Origin: a bacterium (Candidatus Howlettbacteria) CG_4_10_14_0_8_um_filter_40_9
GTDB lineage: Bacteria; Patescibacteriota; CPR2; UBA1875; GCA-2785325
Assembly (NCBI GenBank): GCA_002785325.1
Contig: PFMH01000085.1
Location: 1-10,900, forward strand
Length of the DNA stretch: 10,900 nt
Direction: 5' to 3'
The position numbers and the translations under genes were made by a program. Under the pieces are notes generated by a model. It ran no database searches and was not told the DNA's origin. It saw nothing but the letters and a program-made list of their open reading frames with translations. Below are positions 5,029 through 10,900 of this stretch, piece by piece (position 1 is the stretch's first letter; each line of letters starts with the position of its first letter).

Positions 5029-6060
5029 ATGTTTGAGCCAAGATTCACCATCACATCGAGACTGTTAGCAAACGTCAAAAGGATCGGCATCATTATTGCT
5101 GATCTAAATGGTCGTCGTTTCGATAAGTTATCTTTAGTAAAGCTTGAAAAAAGTGCTAGGGAGCTTTCTTCCTATTCCTCAACTAGCATCGAGGGTAATC
5201 CTCTCCCGCTTACGGATGTTAAAATAATTATCAAAAATCAACCGAAAAATCTCAGAGACAGCGAGAAGGAGATTGTAAATTATAATACCGCTCTTGAATT
5301 TTTAGATCAAAATATAAAGCTTAAAACACCTTCCTTTAACACAAATCTGATATTAAAAATACAAAAACAGGTAACTTTGGGTCTTATAAGCGCGGGTAAC
5401 TCTGGCAAACTGCGAAGCGCTCCTGTTTTTGTGAATAATCCCGCACTTAAAAAGACCGTGTACTTACCACCGAATCATCAAGATGTAAAAGATCTGATGG
5501 ATGAACTAATCAGATTTATAGCTAAAAATATTGACGATCTAGACCCACTGATCCTGGCCGGTATATTTCATAAGCAATTCGTCATTATCCACCCATTTAT
5601 CGATGGCAATGGTCGAACAGCACGGCTTGCCACAAAGGTTTTGCTTGCCAATATGGGACTTGATATGTTCAATCTTTTTAGCTTTGAGAATTATTATAAT
5701 CAAAATGTTACTAAATATTTTAGCAAAGTCGGCATCCTTGGCAACTATTACGACATAAATGATAAGGTTGACTTTACTGACTGGCTGGAATATTTTACTG
5801 ACGGAATTATAGACGAACTGCTTAGAGTGAGTAAAATCCTGGAAAAAGAAAAAGTGTCTCCCGAGACAACATTGAAGTCTTACCACCAAAACATTATTGA
5901 TTATATCGTGCAAAATGGTTTTATTGCAGATCGCGATTATGCCAAGCTGACAGACAGAGCCAAACCAACAAGAAATAATGATTTTAATAAATTGATCAGT
6001 CTTGGTCTTATCGAGCGTCTTGGCAAGGGAAAGGCAACTTATTATAAACTAAAGGGCTAG
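5029..6060 (+). CDS. Fic family protein, class II, with C-terminal winged helix
   Basis: A 343-residue protein. The catalytic loop HPFIDGNGRTAR (188-199) matches HPFx[DE]GNGRxxR completely, with His188 as the base and Asp192/Asn194/Arg196 for nucleotide binding, so it should be able to transfer AMP to a protein hydroxyl. The inhibitory motif STSIEG (51-56, with Glu55) lies N-terminal to the Fic core, which makes it a self-inhibited class II Fic. The flap region AGNSGKLRSAPVFV is at about 122-135. Residues about 280-343 look like a winged helix (DYAKLTDRAKPTRNNDFNKL), which suggests DNA binding or autoregulation. It is the first gene of a two-gene operon; its TAG is followed at once by the ATG of the primase-helicase. 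Target protein unknown. It may be a toxin, a regulator or the effector of the island. Confidence 0.93.
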   Translation: MFEPRFTITSRLLANVKRIGIIIADLNGRRFDKLSLVKLEKSARELSSYSSTSIEGNPLPLTDVKIIIKNQPKNLRDSEKEIVNYNTALEFLDQNIKLKTPSFNTNLILKIQKQVTLGLISAGNSGKLRSAPVFVNNPALKKTVYLPPNHQDVKDLMDELIRFIAKNIDDLDPLILAGIFHKQFVIIHPFIDGNGRTARLATKVLLANMGLDMFNLFSFENYYNQNVTKYFSKVGILGNYYDINDKVDFTDWLEYFTDGIIDELLRVSKILEKEKVSPETTLKSYHQNIIDYIVQNGFIADRDYAKLTDRAKPTRNNDFNKLISLGLIERLGKGKATYYKLKG

Positions 6061-8235
6061 ATGACAGATCTAACAAATCAAGAGAAGATTGATTTATTTC
6101 AGAATCTTTTCCATGGCCGAAAGGATGTTTTCGCTATTCGTTGGCAAAGTGCGGACGGCGAAAGAAAAGGCTATACACCCGTTTGCGTGAATGAATGGCG
6201 ACAAGGAATATGCAAAAAACTTCATCGTGGAAAATGTCGAGATTGCACTAATAAGCACTATGCTTCATGGAATGATTCTTACCTGACAGAACACCTCTTA
6301 GGCAAAAAAGCTTTTGGCATTTATCCGCTTTTGGAAGATGGTTCTTCACATTTTTTAGCAATTGATTTCGATGGCAATAATTGGAAGAAAGACGTCATAA
6401 AATTCATTGAATATTGCAAAGATTACAATCTCAAATCTCATCTTGAAAGATCAAGTTCTGGAAATGGCTGTCATCTATGGTTCTTTTTCGAAGAAATATA
6501 CATGGCCGAAAAAAGCCGGCTGATTTTCCAAACATTGCTTGAAAATACCAATCTAATAAACAAATTTGATAAAGACGTCAGCTTTGACAGAATATTCCCC
6601 TGCCAAGATACCTTAGACAAGGACGGAATTGGCAACTTAATTCTTCTTCCACTAAACGGAAAGTATAAAATACTGGGCAATACCCTTTTTCTTGATCCCA
6701 AAACCCTTGAGCCAGTCGATAATCAATGGGAATATCTCACAAGGGTTGAAAAGATTAAAAAGGAATTTATGGATCAGCTGTATAAAACCCTTTTTCATCA
6801 GAAGGGAAAAACCCAAAATATCAACCAGTCCAAGCTACAAATAGAACTATCAAACGAACTTATTATACAAAGCAATAAAATTCCGCCAGAATTAGCAGTT
6901 TTTTTAAAAGATAGGCTGAATTTTGCAAATCAAGAATATCTTATCAAGAAAAGAATGGGCGTTGGAACGTTTGGTTTAGAGAAATATTTTAATTTGATTG
7001 AAAAAAAACCAAATCAGATTGCAATCCCCAGAGGATTTTTTGGTGAGCTTACAGAATTCCTAGATGAACAAAATATTCCTTATAATATTAATGATGGTCG
7101 AATTAGGTTTAAGGAAATAAAATTTAAGTCTAGTCTGAAACTTCATGAATATCAAGCCAAGGCTATTATTGATCTTTTACTTTCTGAACAAGGAATACTA
7201 GTAGCTCCTCCAGGCTCAGGAAAAACAATTATTGGGATAGAATTGATCGCTCGTTTAAAACAACCGATTCTCATCATAGTCCATAAAAGACAGATTTTTA
7301 ATCAATGGCTGGAAAGAATAGAAAGTTTTTTAAATATTCCCAAAAAAGAGATAGGTCAATTTTGTTCAACAAAAAAACAAGTTGGGGAGAAAATCACAGT
7401 GGCAATGATTCAAACTTTAAATCGTTTAGATCCCAAAGAAGTTCGAGATAGATTTGGCATGGTTTTGGTTGATGAATGCCATCATATGCCTGCAAAAATG
7501 TTCCGACAAACAATTGTGAAACTAAATCCATATTATCTTTATGGTCTTACAGCTACTCCAGAAAGAAAATATAAAGATGAGAGGTTAATCTTCATTTATC
7601 TTGGCGAGATATTACATACGATTGAGCATTCCTCCAACGTTTTAGAGAAATCTAACACCTCAATCGATGTTAAAAATACTTTGGAAGTAAAAATAATTGA
7701 AACAAATTTCAATCTTCCATTCAAAGTTTCTGTTAATAATTCTCAATTGATGCTTAAAATACTAGTTTTTGACACCTCCAGAAATTCACAAATCGTTTCA
7801 GATATTCAAAAAGAAGCAAACCGAGGCAAAAAATGCTTAGTTTTGACAGAAAGGAAGGAACATGCTGAGGCATTAACCGCATATTTAAATAAAGAGATGG
7901 GAACTATCACTTTGACAGGAGATTTAACTGACAAACAGCGGAAGGAAAAAATGAAGCAAATAGAATCGTGTCATTTTCAAGTTTTAATTGCCACTGGACA
8001 GTTACTCGGAGAAGGAACGGATATTGGCGGGCTTGATTGCTTGTTTCTTGTTTATCCATTCTCTTTTCATGGTAAGCTCACACAATATATCGGGAGGATT
8101 ACTCGAAATTTTAATGAAGATAAAGATGGAACTATCTATGATTATAGAGATTCTAAGGTAGAATATTTAGATCGTATTTTTAAGCGCAGAGCTTCTTATT
8201 ATGAAAAAAATAATTTTAGGCTTCAGGATTGTTGA
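6061..8235 (+). CDS. TOTE-type primase-helicase fusion (AEP primase + SF2 helicase)
   Basis: A 724-residue fusion. Residues 40-66 hold a likely zinc site (Cys42, Cys51, Cys59, Cys62). Residues 85-210 are an archaeo-eukaryotic primase-like domain: metal ligands Asp102 and Asp104 in AIDFDGN, nucleotide motif SSGNGCHLW (132-140, His138), then FPCQD (179-183) and GNLILLPLNGK (191-201). This motif set is the one of the primase domain of TOTE conflict systems. Residues 355-690 are an XPB/RAD25-like SF2 helicase: Q-like HEYQ (362-365), Walker A PPGSGKT (383-389), DECH (471-474), TATP (497-500), GEGTD (650-654) and QYIGRITR (675-682). All catalytic residues are present. Family members are thought to answer invading DNA or act in genome conflicts. 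No nuclease domain is visible in it. It is translationally coupled to Fic and followed by a terminator. The molecular role is inferred. Confidence 0.88.
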   Translation: MTDLTNQEKIDLFQNLFHGRKDVFAIRWQSADGERKGYTPVCVNEWRQGICKKLHRGKCRDCTNKHYASWNDSYLTEHLLGKKAFGIYPLLEDGSSHFLAIDFDGNNWKKDVIKFIEYCKDYNLKSHLERSSSGNGCHLWFFFEEIYMAEKSRLIFQTLLENTNLINKFDKDVSFDRIFPCQDTLDKDGIGNLILLPLNGKYKILGNTLFLDPKTLEPVDNQWEYLTRVEKIKKEFMDQLYKTLFHQKGKTQNINQSKLQIELSNELIIQSNKIPPELAVFLKDRLNFANQEYLIKKRMGVGTFGLEKYFNLIEKKPNQIAIPRGFFGELTEFLDEQNIPYNINDGRIRFKEIKFKSSLKLHEYQAKAIIDLLLSEQGILVAPPGSGKTIIGIELIARLKQPILIIVHKRQIFNQWLERIESFLNIPKKEIGQFCSTKKQVGEKITVAMIQTLNRLDPKEVRDRFGMVLVDECHHMPAKMFRQTIVKLNPYYLYGLTATPERKYKDERLIFIYLGEILHTIEHSSNVLEKSNTSIDVKNTLEVKIIETNFNLPFKVSVNNSQLMLKILVFDTSRNSQIVSDIQKEANRGKKCLVLTERKEHAEALTAYLNKEMGTITLTGDLTDKQRKEKMKQIESCHFQVLIATGQLLGEGTDIGGLDCLFLVYPFSFHGKLTQYIGRITRNFNEDKDGTIYDYRDSKVEYLDRIFKRRASYYEKNNFRLQDC

Positions 8236-8265
8236 TCTATTCTTACAATAACTTTATTCGAACTC

Positions 8266-8294
8266 AAAAAAGAGCCATTCTAAAGCTCTTTTTT
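8266..8294 (+). terminator. Terminator of the Fic / primase-helicase operon
   Basis: AAAAAAGAGC (8266-8275) pairs with GCTCTTTTTT (8285-8294) across a 9-nt loop, 30 bp after the operon stop. The A/T arms allow it to work on both strands, which would also stop minus-strand transcripts entering the island from the tRNA side. Confidence 0.85.
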
Positions 8295-8317
8295 CGATAT
8301 TTTAGATAGTCATCCCT

Positions 8318-8339
8318 TTTGGTTCCCAGACAGGGATTC
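8318..8339. repeat. Right 22-bp direct repeat (tRNA-Gln 3'-end-like), candidate att site
   Basis: It differs from the 3' end of the nearby tRNA-Gln gene (8488-8509) at one base and from the left copy (4776-4797) at one base. It includes the complement of the CCA end. It lies just outside the operon terminator, 149 bp from the intact tRNA end. Between it and the tRNA (8340-8455) I see no gene. Confidence 0.6.
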
Positions 8340-8455
8340 GGCTTTCATGTGCCGTACGATTCCATGGTCTTCTTTGGGTCGCGTCCTCTGGCATATATTT
8401 TATCATATTTTAGAGTATTCTTTTCAAATGGGTTCGAATCTACTGCCGGCCAAAG

Positions 8456-8479
8456 AAAAAACCCAGACAAAAAGTCTGG
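8456..8479 (-). terminator. Rho-independent terminator after tRNA-Gln
   Basis: Minus-strand CCAGAC (8479-8474), loop of five T, GTCTGG (8468-8463), one G, then six T (8461-8456). It begins 11 bp after the encoded CCA end of the tRNA. Confidence 0.85.
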
Positions 8480-8489
8480 ATTCTTTCTT

Positions 8490-8563
8490 TGGTTCCCAGA
8501 CAGGGACTCGAACCCCGGTTTTCAGGACCAAAACCTGACGTCCTACCACTAGACGATCTGGGA
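8490..8563 (-). tRNA. trnQ: tRNA-Gln (anticodon UUG), CCA encoded
   Basis: A full cloverleaf can be written: acceptor TCCCAGA/TCTGGGA (8563-8557 with the 3' strand ending next to A73), a 3-bp D stem GTC/GAC with loop TAGTGGTAG, anticodon stem TCAGG/CCTGA with loop TTTTGGT (anticodon TTG at loop positions 3-5), and T arm CGGGG-TTCGAGT-CCCTG with one G-T pair. The body is 71 nt, followed by an encoded CCA (8492-8490). It reads CAA, and CAG by wobble. A strong terminator follows. Its 3' end is the source of the direct repeats that bracket the Fic island. Confidence 0.95.
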
Positions 8564-8575
8564 ATATAGTATTTT

Positions 8576-8603
8576 AAAATAACAGGGCAATCTGGGGATA
8601 CAA
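8576..8603 (-). promoter_or_regulatory. Candidate tRNA-Gln promoter
   Basis: Minus-strand TTGTAT (8603-8598), a 16-bp spacer and TATTTT (8581-8576), placing the transcript start a few bases before the mature tRNA 5' end. Both boxes are imperfect, so this is tentative. Confidence 0.3.
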
Positions 8604-8609
8604 TTAGCT

Positions 8610-8636
8610 AAAACAAAACAGCTAACCTTTGTTAGC
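8610..8636 (-). terminator. Terminator of the SulP gene
   Basis: Minus-strand GCTAAC-AAAG-GTTAGC (8636-8621) is a perfect 6-bp hairpin followed by TGTTTTGTTTT (8620-8610). It lies 74 bp beyond the SulP stop. Related TTAGC/GCTAA arms also occur at 8604-8611 and 8646-8664, where TTAGC and GCTAA form a second, weaker dyad. Confidence 0.55.
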
Positions 8637-8709
8637 ACCTACATATTAGCAAATAAACGGCTAATTTTCAAACTAAAATACTAAAGTGGAGAGGACAAAT
8701 GTTTATGAT

Positions 8710-10341
8710 CTAGGATTTGGGATATCTTATAGGGACCCCAAGAAACAAAAGCGCTTGTTCTGATTTCTTAAAAACTAATCCTTTTCTTTTTAGCTTTTGA
8801 TATTCAGGAGAAAGCTGCTCCAATAATTTGAGACTATTTTGATCTATCCCTGTTATTATGACCTGCTGTCCTCTAGACTCTAGGATGTCTATGATTTCAT
8901 CTAGACCTTCAGCTCCGTCGATGTCCATAAAGTGAACTCCTCTCATCCGCACGATGATAGTTTTGTATTTACTAAAATTCGCTTCAAAACGTTCTACGTG
9001 GGCTCGGGTATTTACATAGGATAAAATCCCTTTAAAAGAATAAAGTAAAACTTCCGCATTTTCTTTGATCTCATTATATTGAGCCTCTGAATCGTTAGGA
9101 GAATTTTTCTCTATCTTATTTTCCTTCACATCAAAGCGACCGTGGGAGATAGTGTTTATGAAAACGAGCAAAGAAATAGTTGCGCCAAAAAGGATGCCCA
9201 TTATGGGGTCTATAACGACAGTGATAAGCGCAACAAAAAGAGCGATGTAAAGTCCTGGCTTTTCGTGACGCCACAACTTTATAAAATGTTGTTTTTCTAT
9301 CATTTGTATGGCTACATACACCAAGATAGCGCCAATAACTGCTAATGGGATATATCTGAAATATTTGAGGAAAAATAATGAAATTATAGCTATGCTAACC
9401 GTACTGATCAAGGCCGATGTACGATGAGTCGCCCCTGTTTTTATATTAAGCGAAGTTCTGGCAAGAGCGGCAGTTGCCGGTATCCCCCCAAACATCCCGG
9501 AGGCAATATTGGCAAGTCCCAAACCCATCATTTCTTTTCTTTGATCGTGTTTTGTCTTTGTCATGCCATCGGCTATTTTTGCCGAGAGCAACGTTTCTAA
9601 AATGGCGATAAGTGCTATTACCGCGCCAGTATTCAGCATAAAAAAAGAAAATTCAAAATGAGGGACCTCGAAGAAATGAAAGCTAAGTTCGCCGAACTTG
9701 CTTCCTAGGGTTTCAAGTGATAAAGGAATGATCCGAGCATAGGATAAATAACCGAGCAACATCCCTAAAGGCGCAAGCACTATTGCTCCTGGTAATCTAG
9801 GCAACATTTTTTTGAAGGCAAGAAGTGCGATGAGGAAAATTATAAAAATACCAAAGGCTTCCCATGAGATATTGTTAAAATGTTTTATTGATTCGAAGGT
9901 ATTTTCAAAAAAACTTTCATGCTGTGGAATATTTTTAAGTCCGAGAACAAAATTCAACTGGCTAAGTCCGATAATAAAAGCTACACCCAAGGTAAATCCA
10001 TGGATGACACTCGATGGGATGAGGACCAGATATCTCTCGAGTTTTAAGAGAAAAGCGATAGTGATAATGACACCTGCGGTTATCGTCAGCATTGGCAGAC
10101 TGCCGACGCCGTGAACGAGAGCGTAGGTGGCTATTATCCCCGATAGCGCTCCCGTGGGTCCGACAACATTGAAGTTACTCCCCCCGAAAATAGCCGCTAT
10201 GAGTCCTGCCCAGATAGCCGTAATGATGCCGACTATCGGATTTGCGCCGGAAGAAACGGCGAGAGAGACCGATAAAGGTATCGAAATAAGAGCGACAGTT
10301 AGTCCTGACTTCAGATTTTTTTTGATGTTTTCTTGCGTCAT
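8710..10341 (-). CDS. SulP family anion carrier with STAS domain
   Basis: A 543-residue inner-membrane protein. The N-terminal 400 residues are a chain of about 12-14 hydrophobic helices in the SulP/SLC26 fold, with early family motifs IPLSVSLAVSSGANPIVG (21-38) and NVVGPTGALSG (58-68). Residues about 430-540 are a cytoplasmic STAS domain with the characteristic VHFMDIDGAEGLDEI segment (about 475-489). Members move sulfate, bicarbonate or dicarboxylates, often coupled to Na or H ions. The substrate cannot be told here; no sulfur-assimilation or carbonic anhydrase gene adjoins it. No Shine-Dalgarno sequence precedes the ATG at 10341. It stands as a single unit between its own promoter and terminator. 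Confidence 0.93.
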   Translation of the reverse strand: MTQENIKKNLKSGLTVALISIPLSVSLAVSSGANPIVGIITAIWAGLIAAIFGGSNFNVVGPTGALSGIIATYALVHGVGSLPMLTITAGVIITIAFLLKLERYLVLIPSSVIHGFTLGVAFIIGLSQLNFVLGLKNIPQHESFFENTFESIKHFNNISWEAFGIFIIFLIALLAFKKMLPRLPGAIVLAPLGMLLGYLSYARIIPLSLETLGSKFGELSFHFFEVPHFEFSFFMLNTGAVIALIAILETLLSAKIADGMTKTKHDQRKEMMGLGLANIASGMFGGIPATAALARTSLNIKTGATHRTSALISTVSIAIISLFFLKYFRYIPLAVIGAILVYVAIQMIEKQHFIKLWRHEKPGLYIALFVALITVVIDPIMGILFGATISLLVFINTISHGRFDVKENKIEKNSPNDSEAQYNEIKENAEVLLYSFKGILSYVNTRAHVERFEANFSKYKTIIVRMRGVHFMDIDGAEGLDEIIDILESRGQQVIITGIDQNSLKLLEQLSPEYQKLKRKGLVFKKSEQALLFLGVPIRYPKS

Positions 10342-10364
10342 AGTGTTTATTGATTGTGATATTT

Positions 10365-10393
10365 AAAATAAAAAAACCGAATGTAAGTTTCAA
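10365..10393 (-). promoter_or_regulatory. Candidate SulP promoter
   Basis: Minus-strand TTGAAA (10393-10388), a 17-bp spacer and TATTTT (10370-10365), predicting a start near 10358 and a leader of about 17 nt without a Shine-Dalgarno sequence. It overlaps the candidate terminator of the upstream dus gene. Confidence 0.35.
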
Positions 10394-10400
10394 ACGGCTT
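10370..10400 (-). terminator. Candidate terminator of the dus gene
   Basis: Minus-strand AAGCCG (10400-10395) pairs with CGGTTT (10379-10374, one G-U pair) across a 15-nt loop and runs into seven T. It is 131 bp after the dus stop; the stretch 10401-10530 between them holds no gene I can support. Confidence 0.4.
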
Positions 10401-10530
10401 AGTGTTAAGTCTATTTGATAATATAATATTGCTAATGGCAGAACTTTTATGTTCGCTAATTGCCTTACCATCCGTATCAATCCTACCTCTTAATGAGAGT
10501 TATGTCAAACAATAGTATGAAGCTTAGAAT

Positions 10531-10900
10531 TCAAACGATAGAGCTTTCGGCGTGAGATTCTTTGATCAATCTTAAGACTTCGTTTTTGCTGCCTGCTCTG
10601 ATAAGCTTCCCCCTTAGCTCCCTCGTATCCGGTATTCCTTTCAGATAAAATGAATAGTGCTTTTTCACCTCTCTCATCCCCTTTTCTTCACCGTAAAATT
10701 CGACGCTTAAGTTTATATGACGGATCAAGATCTCGACCACATCTTCATAATTTTTTATAGTTTCTGTTTTATCCCTAACATCCTGAAATATCCACGGATT
10801 CCCTAGCGATGCTCGACCGATCAATACGCCGTCGCATCCTGTCTCCCGTAACATCTTGTAAACATCCTCAGCTTTTTTTATATCTCCGTTACCAAGAACC
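10531..10900 (-). CDS. dus: tRNA-dihydrouridine synthase, C-terminal part (cut by window edge)
   Basis: The frame is open to the window edge, so the start lies beyond 10900; the ATG at 10854 is internal. The visible 122 residues begin VLGNGDIKKAEDVYKML and continue TGCDGVLIGRASLGNPWIF, the FMN-phosphate-binding C-terminal end of the Dus TIM barrel. A helical C-terminal domain follows (YEDVVEILIRHI, then HYSFYLKGIP and LRGKLIRAGS), which helps to bind tRNA. Dus enzymes use FMN and NADPH to reduce uridines in the tRNA D-loop. The helical segment has the KHYSFYLKG pattern of bacterial DusB-type proteins, but the catalytic Cys lies outside the window. Confidence 0.9.
   Translation of the reverse strand, partial: VLGNGDIKKAEDVYKMLRETGCDGVLIGRASLGNPWIFQDVRDKTETIKNYEDVVEILIRHINLSVEFYGEEKGMREVKKHYSFYLKGIPDTRELRGKLIRAGSKNEVLRLIKESHAESSIV

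Noticed and set aside
8319..8552. Overlapping plus-strand open frames across the tRNA-Gln gene
   Set aside because: They read through the middle repeat, the tRNA terminator and the antisense of the tRNA; no family resemblance or start signal.
10433..10515. A 26-codon plus-strand frame beginning MAELLCSLIAL
   Set aside because: No ribosome site, no partner and no resemblance to anything; too short to support.
1..10900. CRISPR array, insertion sequence or integrase gene
   Set aside because: No regularly spaced direct repeats with unique spacers, no transposase frame with terminal inverted repeats and no recombinase motif were seen on either strand.

Overview
The window is AT-rich, compact bacterial DNA. 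Genes use TAA, TAG and TGA as stops, so the ordinary bacterial code applies. Short genes are tightly packed, starts are a mix of leaderless and strong Shine-Dalgarno types, and small interspersed palindromes occur. The gene set (reverse rubrerythrin, rubredoxin, small MscS, M50B protease with CBS-like tail, SulP carrier) would fit an uncultured candidate-phylum lineage such as Patescibacteria/CPR or a similar anaerobe. That placement is an inference from style, not from a marker gene.

Layout. Positions 1-879 (minus strand) hold a redox/oxygen-protection group: rubredoxin, reverse rubrerythrin and the start of one further gene cut by the window edge. Positions 1071-3075 (minus) hold a small mechanosensitive channel and an intramembrane site-2 protease. 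Positions 3188-4761 (minus) hold a 78-residue Cys/His-rich two-helix membrane protein, a VOC-fold protein, a YqfO/NIF3-like protein and a Nudix hydrolase. The Nudix gene is broken by a one-base frameshift. Positions 8490-8563 hold tRNA-Gln(UUG), 8710-10341 a SulP carrier with STAS domain, and 10531-10900 the C-terminal part of a tRNA-dihydrouridine synthase, all on the minus strand.

The exception is 4776-8339, the only plus-strand coding block. It carries a class II Fic protein followed directly (TAGATG junction) by a 724-residue fusion of an archaeo-eukaryotic-type primase and an SF2 helicase, of the kind found in TOTE conflict systems. The pair has its own leaderless promoter with an 11-bp tandem repeat and its own terminator. 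Back to back with that promoter is a near-consensus minus-strand promoter driving a highly structured RNA of about 170 nt that matches no class I can name. The block is bracketed by 22-bp direct repeats at 4776-4797 and 8318-8339 that match the 3' end of the adjacent tRNA-Gln gene (8488-8509). This looks like a small island (RNA, divergent promoters, Fic, primase-helicase, terminator) inserted at a tRNA gene. No integrase is visible. Its left edge lies 14 bp from the start codon of the frameshifted Nudix gene.

How the parts may work together: the Fic protein could AMPylate a target under control of its own inhibitory helix and winged-helix domain, while the primase-helicase acts on foreign or damaged nucleic acid. 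The divergent RNA could be a leader, an antitoxin-like RNA or a cofactor. These roles are inferred. What the sequence shows is the domains, motifs, spacing, promoters and repeats.
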